Assembly: GCA_026261815.1 (NCBI GenBank)
Contig: JAMPIT010000856.1
Coordinates: 11,392,001 to 11,456,000, forward strand
Length of the DNA stretch: 64,000 nt
Direction: 5' to 3'
From: Monarcha castaneiventris obscurior
Taxonomy: Eukaryota; Chordata; Aves; Passeriformes; Monarchidae
Positions 57,801 through 64,000 of the stretch are shown here, piece by piece. A program made the translations under genes and the position numbers. The notes under the pieces are model-generated. The model saw nothing but the letters and a program-made list of their open reading frames with translations, searched no databases and had not been told where the DNA came from. Numbering within the stretch: the first letter of the stretch is position 1; every line of letters starts with the position of its first letter.

Positions 57801-59279
57801 AGGTTGGGAGCACTTGGCCAACACTTGGTGAACAGGCACAAGAGAAGCAATTCCCTCCCTCAGCAGACAGGAGATGGAGGAGGGGAAATCATCATAAGCA
57901 CACCCTGGAGTGATCTCAGTATTTAAAAAAGACCTGAGGACACGCTGGTGCCTGATTATCTCATCTAGTTCTTTTATGTCATGCAAAAGGTACAGATTAC
58001 ATCCAGCTGCTTTCTAAGTGTGACCTGAAAGTTGTAATTTTGCAGTCCTGGGAGGAAAGCAGGGATTGGTGTCTCAACTGAGAGTAACCTTTCTAAAAGA
58101 CCAAGCCTTTTACTGGTCTTGGGTTTTCCTGAGATTAGCAATTCCCAACTTCTACAAACCAACAGTTTATTTCTGAGACATCAGCTGTATCCTTGTACCC
58201 ATCTTCCCAGTCTTGAACAGCCATGTCTTGCAATTTTAAGCTTTTGGTTACAACCTTGAGAGCTATTTTGCAGACAGGTTTCATGTCTCTTCTTTTGCTG
58301 TAGTCCAGGGTCAACGCTAATAACCTACACTGCAAAAATAATCCTGCTGTGTTCTAGGAGGTTTCTTGCCACATGTCTTCCATAAATAAATATGATTATT
58401 ACCTTCCATGTCTTCAGTGGGAGCCAGTTTCAGTCCTCTCAAAAGACCAAGTTCCTAGTGCCATTTAAGCTTTTAGATCTGAGAGCCATCTAAGCCACCT
58501 CTTAGAGCCGTCCTGCCAAAACCTCTCCAGATTCCACCTCTGCTGTATAACATGGGACAGGTTATCTGTGCAAAACCCAGGACTCGGGATTCAGGAGCTC
58601 TACAGGAAAACCAGACATTGCCATTTCAAAGATCAACCTGAGAAAATCAAATAGGGAACTAAATGGCAGGAGAAGTCACCAGAGGAAGACCAGGCTGCCA
58701 TCCATAAACAGCTTTCCAAAGGAAATGTTTGCAACTGGTTCTGAGTGGGGCACACAAATTGCAGAAAGAATGTCAGAACCCTACTCCAAAGCCAGCCAGT
58801 GTGGGGGAAGAGTTGTGAGTGCTAATTCCCCAGGAGAGAGATTTGTGCTCTTTCCTGGGGCGTGCTACTGCCAGGGACAGGATGCAGCCGATGGCAGAAA
58901 GCCAATGGCTGGAAGCCAAAGGGTTCCTTGGGGGCCAGGGAAATGCCTTGGAGACTTCAGTTCTCTGCACCATTTGGCTTACACCTGTCAAAAAAAAAAA
59001 ATTCCCAGTATTTTTTCCTGACTCATCTGGAAAATCAAGGTGGATCATCCATATTTAACAGGCTATTCACGGGAATGTGTTCAAGACAAGGTAGAGCAGG
59101 ACCTTCAGTTCACAGCGTGATACCACAAGTAATGCAGACATGGGAAGGGAGAATCCATCTGTCCATCCAGAAACATGGAACACACAGGATTCTTAGAGCC
59201 TGAGAGACAGAAATTAGCCTCCTGTGAATTGAACAGATTCACTTAATATCAGTCCAGCAGGGCAGATCCCAATGCTTGG
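54887..59279. other. Non-coding sequence, no confirmed gene
   Basis: Holds A21 at 56103-56123. Two overlapping open frames cover 57000-57390 without any recognised domain. A minus-strand frame at 58135-58335 follows an acceptor-like 'gattatttttgcag'. None of these is supported as a gene. No transposon recognised. Confidence 0.45.
56103..56123. repeat. A21 homopolymer
   Basis: A run of 21 A preceded by a short (CA)n ('cacacacag'). No retroposon body is recognised upstream, so it is listed as a simple repeat. Confidence 0.9.
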
Positions 59280-62200
59280 TTTCTCTTTTTTGATTTGTTT
59301 TCTCTTTTTCTGCCTACTTCAACCACTGAGTTTCCTGGGACAAATTTCTATATCTCTGCCTCAATTTTCCCCTCTTTAAAAACAGATTAATGTGACAGCA
59401 AAGTGTTGGAGATCTCTTAAGGAAAGCCACCACATGAGAGATTTTTCTATTTTAAATTGTGAAAAGTGCTAGCCAAATGCTAGTTCTTAAATACAGCTGG
59501 TGAATATATAAGGAAAATTGATTTTTGCAGAAGACTACATCATTTAAGCGAAAAGTCAATAATCATCTTCCATACTAGCATTTAAATATCTCAGCAAAAC
59601 CACTCAAATAATGGCATCTTTTGGGTTCAGATTGTTCACTGGAAAGAAGGGAACACAAAATATTAGACTCAATACAATGTTGACAGAGAACACAAATGTC
59701 AGTTTGACCATCTTAGATAAGACATTTAAAAAGATATGAAATTAAATGACTCAGGATTACTCATGATGAAATCTTACATTAAGCAGTGAAAACTCTTATT
59801 TCAGGAAAATTTTTGAGATTGCTAACAATGTAAAGAAAATGCAGTTATAAAGAACTGGCCTCCCTTGATAAAGAATCACAGAGACAACAGGCTCCAAAGA
59901 TGAACACTGTAACCCAAAAGCAGGCCAGAATGCTAAAGAGTCCAACAGAAATCTCAATACATAATCAAGGGAAAAGGCAAAACCACAAATAAAAGTGGCC
60001 AAAGGAGACTTCCATGAAAGGGACAGCAACATAAAAGGGTTTGCCTTGCCTTATTACAAGGGAGTTTATTTAAAGTACAAAAATATGGAAATTTTTCAGA
60101 ACGAATGCAAAATTATTTTAATAAGAAGATGTAGCTCAGTTTGGATAAAGACAAAAACAAAAAAGCCCAACATTACAGTATCATACCAATGGTCAGTGGG
60201 TTAAAACCCATGTAATTTCTGACAAAGGAATTAAATCTGACCAGCAGGCTCTATAGTCAGGCAGCCCTGGTCAGGTGTTGGTTCACTTTCCCAGCAGAAA
60301 ATTAAATTTCAGCAAAGCTGAAATTTCTCATGACATGAATTATTTCTGGGGAAATCACATTTTAAAAGAATTAGGAAATGTTTTGATAAATCAAACATTT
60401 CATTTGCAAGACTTCGGGAGAATTTTTCATTTCTATTTTTATCATACAACAAAATCTTTAAACATTCATATCTAAATGACATTAAAATTAACCTGAAGTA
60501 GATTTTAATAAAAACTTCATATTCTATTTAGAATGCAACCAAATGTCAAAATCTTGTATTTTCCTGCAAGGTACAAATTTTTCTATTATCTCATTGCTAA
60601 ATTTTCAGCCTTTCCTGCTATTTATTCCAGAACTTGTACTGTAACATACGAAAAAGGCAGACTCTTGAAACCCTTAGGAAAGTTGTTGTTATTCTAATGC
60701 GAAACAAAAGGAAATCTGTAAGCAAACATTTCTGCAGCCCACAGCATCAGACCCAAGTGTGAGCATCAGGACTGGAAGTCTGCTAAACACCCTCCGAGTG
60801 CAGTGAACTGCATTCACTCAGCTTAGGTGAAGAAATAGGAATTTAAAAATACTTTTGGGTACAGGAACAGCACCTGACTTTGTAGAGTGGCCATTCTTTG
60901 TGAACCTTCCTCCTTTTCGCCTCAGTTTGGTTTATATTTAGAAATGCTATAAATATCGTCTGTTTAATCAAATGAAAAAAAATGTTTTGATAGATCATTC
61001 CCTCATTTATTCTCCCCAAAAGAAAGGCTGCCGATAAGACTGTCTGTTTTCACTGCATCTGTTCACTTGGCAGGAGAAAATAATTTCAATGGAAACGTTG
61101 CAAAAACCTACCCTTTCTACCCAGATGCTCTATTTCCATATTTCTGATGCCATCCTGCCTGCAACCACTCCTTTAGATTTACATGAATTAACCAGTGTAG
61201 GACAGATACCAGACTACAAAGTGTTCACAGAGTAACGATCGCTTTTGATGATGACTTTGGAAGTTCAATGGAAAAGCTGTAATCTCTTGTCCATATACAA
61301 AAATAAACATTATGGCATGGGTTTAATACACCTGCAAGTTTCATCACATATGGAGCTTTTGCATAAGTTTCAGCATGAAACTGCAAGGTAGAACAAAGTA
61401 CACAGGTTCCAGCCAGGCTGCATTTGTATGAACTTCTTTCTTCATCATTTCCACTCATTTTCTGGGTTACTTCTGCAGCTATCCAACATTTTTTTGGTGG
61501 TTTAAAAAAAAAAAAAGTGCAACCATAGATATACAGGCCTTTATTTTTTAATAATAAAACTTAATGAGTCAAAAAATCAACCACGCAACTCTTTTTGGAG
61601 AAAACCAATATTAAGCTTCAAGTTAAAGTATGGACCAGAAGAACAACAGATATCTGGGAGGCAAATTAGGAATAATTTGTATCTAATCCAAACTGGAGAC
61701 TCTTTCAACCTCTTTAGGTCTTTCCATGACCAAGCTAAAGGAATCAAACAACAAGAAAAATCTGCAGTATAAGCCCTGTTCTGACTCATCAGAGTTAATT
61801 GTATTGATTCAAGGTTCATACAAGGCATAGAGCATGGGGAAATTAACCCTTTTGATCTCAGGGAATTGGCAAAAGATGCAACAAAATGCAATTTTCCACA
61901 ATTACGATCCTTCTATTTTCTCCTAAAGCACAGTACTAGGAGCAGTCTTGAAGATTACACAGAGTACTTTGAATTTGTAAGATAATAATGATTATATGGT
62001 GCAGCCAGGGAGTAGGATTTTACCTATTATTACTGAGCTTAAAGGAGAGGTTCTAACTCTGCAGAAGTTTGATGGTAAATTCACAGTCTTCTGGAGCATA
62101 GTGGCAGTCAGGAGAGCAAAAAGAAAATATTTTTCACTGTTTCTAGCCTGTATTACAGCATCAAGTTCTAACTGCTGTCAAGATTTTTATAGACATTAAG

Positions 62201-62800
62201 GAACAGATGTAAAAGACAAAAAAGAAATCAGAAAAACAATGAAAATTAACTACAGTGAGAGGGTCCTTTTTTTGCCAATACCCCTTACTGTGCACTAACA
62301 GTCACACTGTACTAAACCATGTGACCAGGAGAATTCTGCAGTCACTAGACAAAAACTCCTGATAAAATCCTTGCAAGGTCTGAACTAAAAAATAAGCCAT
62401 CAAGATAAAAGCAATTGCTTTCCAAATGGCCAGGCAGAAATGGATTGATACAACGTGATCAAGTAGCTATTGCATGTAATTTGATGGCAAGTCTGTATAA
62501 AACTTAATATAGCCTCTATTGTGCCTCCCTCCAGATTGCAGCCTTGATGTAACTGGCTTGTGAGTAGTGCTGGAGAAACTGCAGTGGGGAAAGGCACTTC
62601 CAACATGTAATTTGGTTTTGTCCTAAAATACAGACATATTGTCAGGAAATAGTAACTGTTACCAAAAATACTGCTGGAACGAAAAATACTGTGTTTTTTC
62701 CAGTGGAAATAATCTTAGGAGAAGAAAATACCAAGATAGCCCACAGTAAAACACAAAGTCCCTGGAAGAAGAACGTGCCCTGATTCAGCAAAACAGGTAA
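59280..62800. other. AT-rich domain without recognised gene
   Basis: Composition changes clearly: the stretch is AT-rich throughout with long A and T runs (for example A14 near 61503) and almost no CpG. It contains a 10-base perfect palindrome at 60304-60326. Frames such as 59796-60032 and 61577-61891 on the minus strand are short and unrecognised. It could be old decayed repeats, or a conserved non-coding block. Confidence 0.5.
60304..60326. repeat. Perfect inverted repeat, 10-bp arms, 3-bp loop
   Basis: Arms 'aaatttcagc' and 'gctgaaattt' flank 'aaa'. This could form a short hairpin or be a symmetric binding site. In a 3.5-kb AT-rich region a palindrome of this length can also arise by chance. 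Confidence 0.8.
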
Positions 62801-64000
62801 GAATGTGTTCACATCAAGGGAGTTCTGCCCAGTGGAAATCACTCATCTGTTACAACTTTGTTTATGTCCCCTTGAAGTCAGTGGGATGCATAATGCTCCA
62901 CTAAATTGGGTTGTAGTCGGGAACTACAACCCTTCTACCTGTAGTAGGGAACCTTTCCCTTCCCACGACAGTTTGGAAGCTATGGCACCAAGAATTGGGA
63001 AAACTAAGACCTGAGAACGTAGCTCATCTGAAAACAAAGCCAAACTGAAGAGCTGTAAAGGTCTGCAACACCTTTTCCCTGCATAATTCACAGCACGAGA
63101 GGAGCAGAGGAATGGATCATTTAAGATGGACCTGCTCACTTGCAGATGTTTTGGGTTTTTGCCTTGTCCTGATGCCAGCAGCGGGGACCAGAACCTCTTT
63201 GGACCCTCCTAGGCATGGAAAACCGAAGTGCAGGGGCAGAATTAAAGGAATTAATTCTACTCCAGCTCATGATCATGTGTAGCCTTGATGCAATTTGGGG
63301 GTCCCATACTTTGTGTCATTCAGGTCTGAACTTCCACCGATGGCCTCAGTGTGAGGTGTGAAGAGGCTCTCCTGCCTCAAGGCAGCAGTTTGTGACCCGT
63401 CCTCAAACAAAAGCAGAACTGCTCTCACTTCGAGTCTTTAAAGATAGGTTCTTAAATATTTACCTCAGAACCTGGATTTTCATTTTTGGCTCTTTGATCT
63501 TTTCTTTTATTTTTTTTTTCCCTCTTTACTCATTCTGGAGTATTTAGTCTCGTCCCACAACTCCTGAGTGGATGTGTTAAGAATAAAATAACAACAAGGG
63601 GTGGGATTTTCCAAAGCACTCAGCATCGGCCTGACTCTATTCTCTTTGAAGTCAGCAGGAGTTTTATTACCAACTTCAATGGGAGCAGTTAAGCCAATGC
63701 TACACATTGTGAACGTGCATATTCATGAAGCAAGTAGGATTTGCTAATGGGACATGGATTCAAAGGGCTGATAAGATTTTAGTGAAAAAGCTACTTGAAA
63801 AAAAACCAAACCCAAGTAGTTCCATGAGCACCAGAACTATGAAATGCTGCTTTCCTTGAGCTTGATTGACTTGGGCACGAGAAGGGGCATGTGCTGATTG
63901 AAGTCCTTCCTGTGGGGGGGGTGCTGAGATTTGTGCTCTCTCCCAGATGGGTTCACCGGCATCAAATAAAGGCTCAGCACAACATGGCAGCTTTTTCCTC
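62801..64000. other. Non-coding sequence to the window edge
   Basis: Composition returns toward that of the rest of the window. No gene, repeat or CpG island recognised. The ELFN1 promoter may lie beyond this edge. Confidence 0.45.

Noticed and set aside
59796..60032. Minus-strand hydrophobic frame as a membrane-protein exon
   Set aside because: AT-rich sequence read in this way often gives F/L/I/S-rich peptides. No family match, and no clear splice sites on either side.
60127..60205. tRNA-like or tRNA-derived SINE head
   Set aside because: 'tgtagctcagtttgg' resembles a tRNA A box, but the only candidate B box ('gggttaaaaccc') lacks the GTTCGA core and no cloverleaf could be drawn.
1..64000. 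Neighbouring genes expected from mammalian order around ELFN1 (MAD1L1, PSMG3)
   Set aside because: No exon of either could be recognised. They probably lie outside this window on either side.
1..64000. CRISPR arrays, operons, insertion sequences or other prokaryotic systems
   Set aside because: The sequence is plainly vertebrate: one intact vertebrate gene, CR1 LINEs and long non-coding stretches. The tandem arrays lack spacer-repeat alternation of the CRISPR type.

Overview
The window looks like a stretch of bird chromosome. All recognisable interspersed repeats are CR1 LINEs of the sauropsid type, two of them ending in the avian CR1 3' tail, and there is nothing resembling a mammalian SINE or L1. 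Repeat density is low. The wording of the CR1 copy near 54.7 kb suggests a songbird, but that is a weak inference from memory of repeat consensus text.

Only one protein-coding gene is supported. It is ELFN1 on the minus strand (coding sequence 3012-5396, 794 residues), a synaptic leucine-rich-repeat/fibronectin-III membrane protein. Its coding region is a single intact exon, with a signal peptide, five LRRs, an LRRCT cap, one FN3 domain, one transmembrane helix and a C-terminal PP1-docking KVQF motif. An AT-rich 3' UTR with three AATAAA motifs lies below it (about 2250-3011). A good splice acceptor lies just above the start (AG at 5433-5434), so much of the remaining 58 kb is probably the large 5' intron and upstream regulatory domain of ELFN1. 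No 5' UTR exon or promoter could be fixed by reading alone.

Layout. 1-2249: flank downstream of ELFN1, with one CR1 3' end. 2250-5434: ELFN1. 5435-20083: non-coding, with several AT-rich islands that look like conserved enhancers; the best spans about 18050-18640 and another lies at 19480-19830. 20084-20359: a 12-copy 23-bp tandem array with 46- and 92-bp higher-order periods. 21220-21482: an LTR-like promoter with octamer, TATA box and AATAAA. 23005-23450 and 29945-30610: ancient CR1 fragments, sense and antisense. 35257-35495: a second LTR-like promoter block. 36250-36545: a CpG-dense patch. 41850-43215: more homeodomain/POU-type islands. 44253-44455: a six-copy 32-bp minisatellite. 54600-54886: a younger CR1 3' end. 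59280-62800: a clearly AT-rich domain with no recognised gene.

I found no previously undescribed gene system. The most distinctive signals are the two tandem arrays, the two LTR-type promoter blocks on the strand opposite ELFN1, and the clustered octamer/homeodomain islands in what is probably the ELFN1 regulatory landscape.
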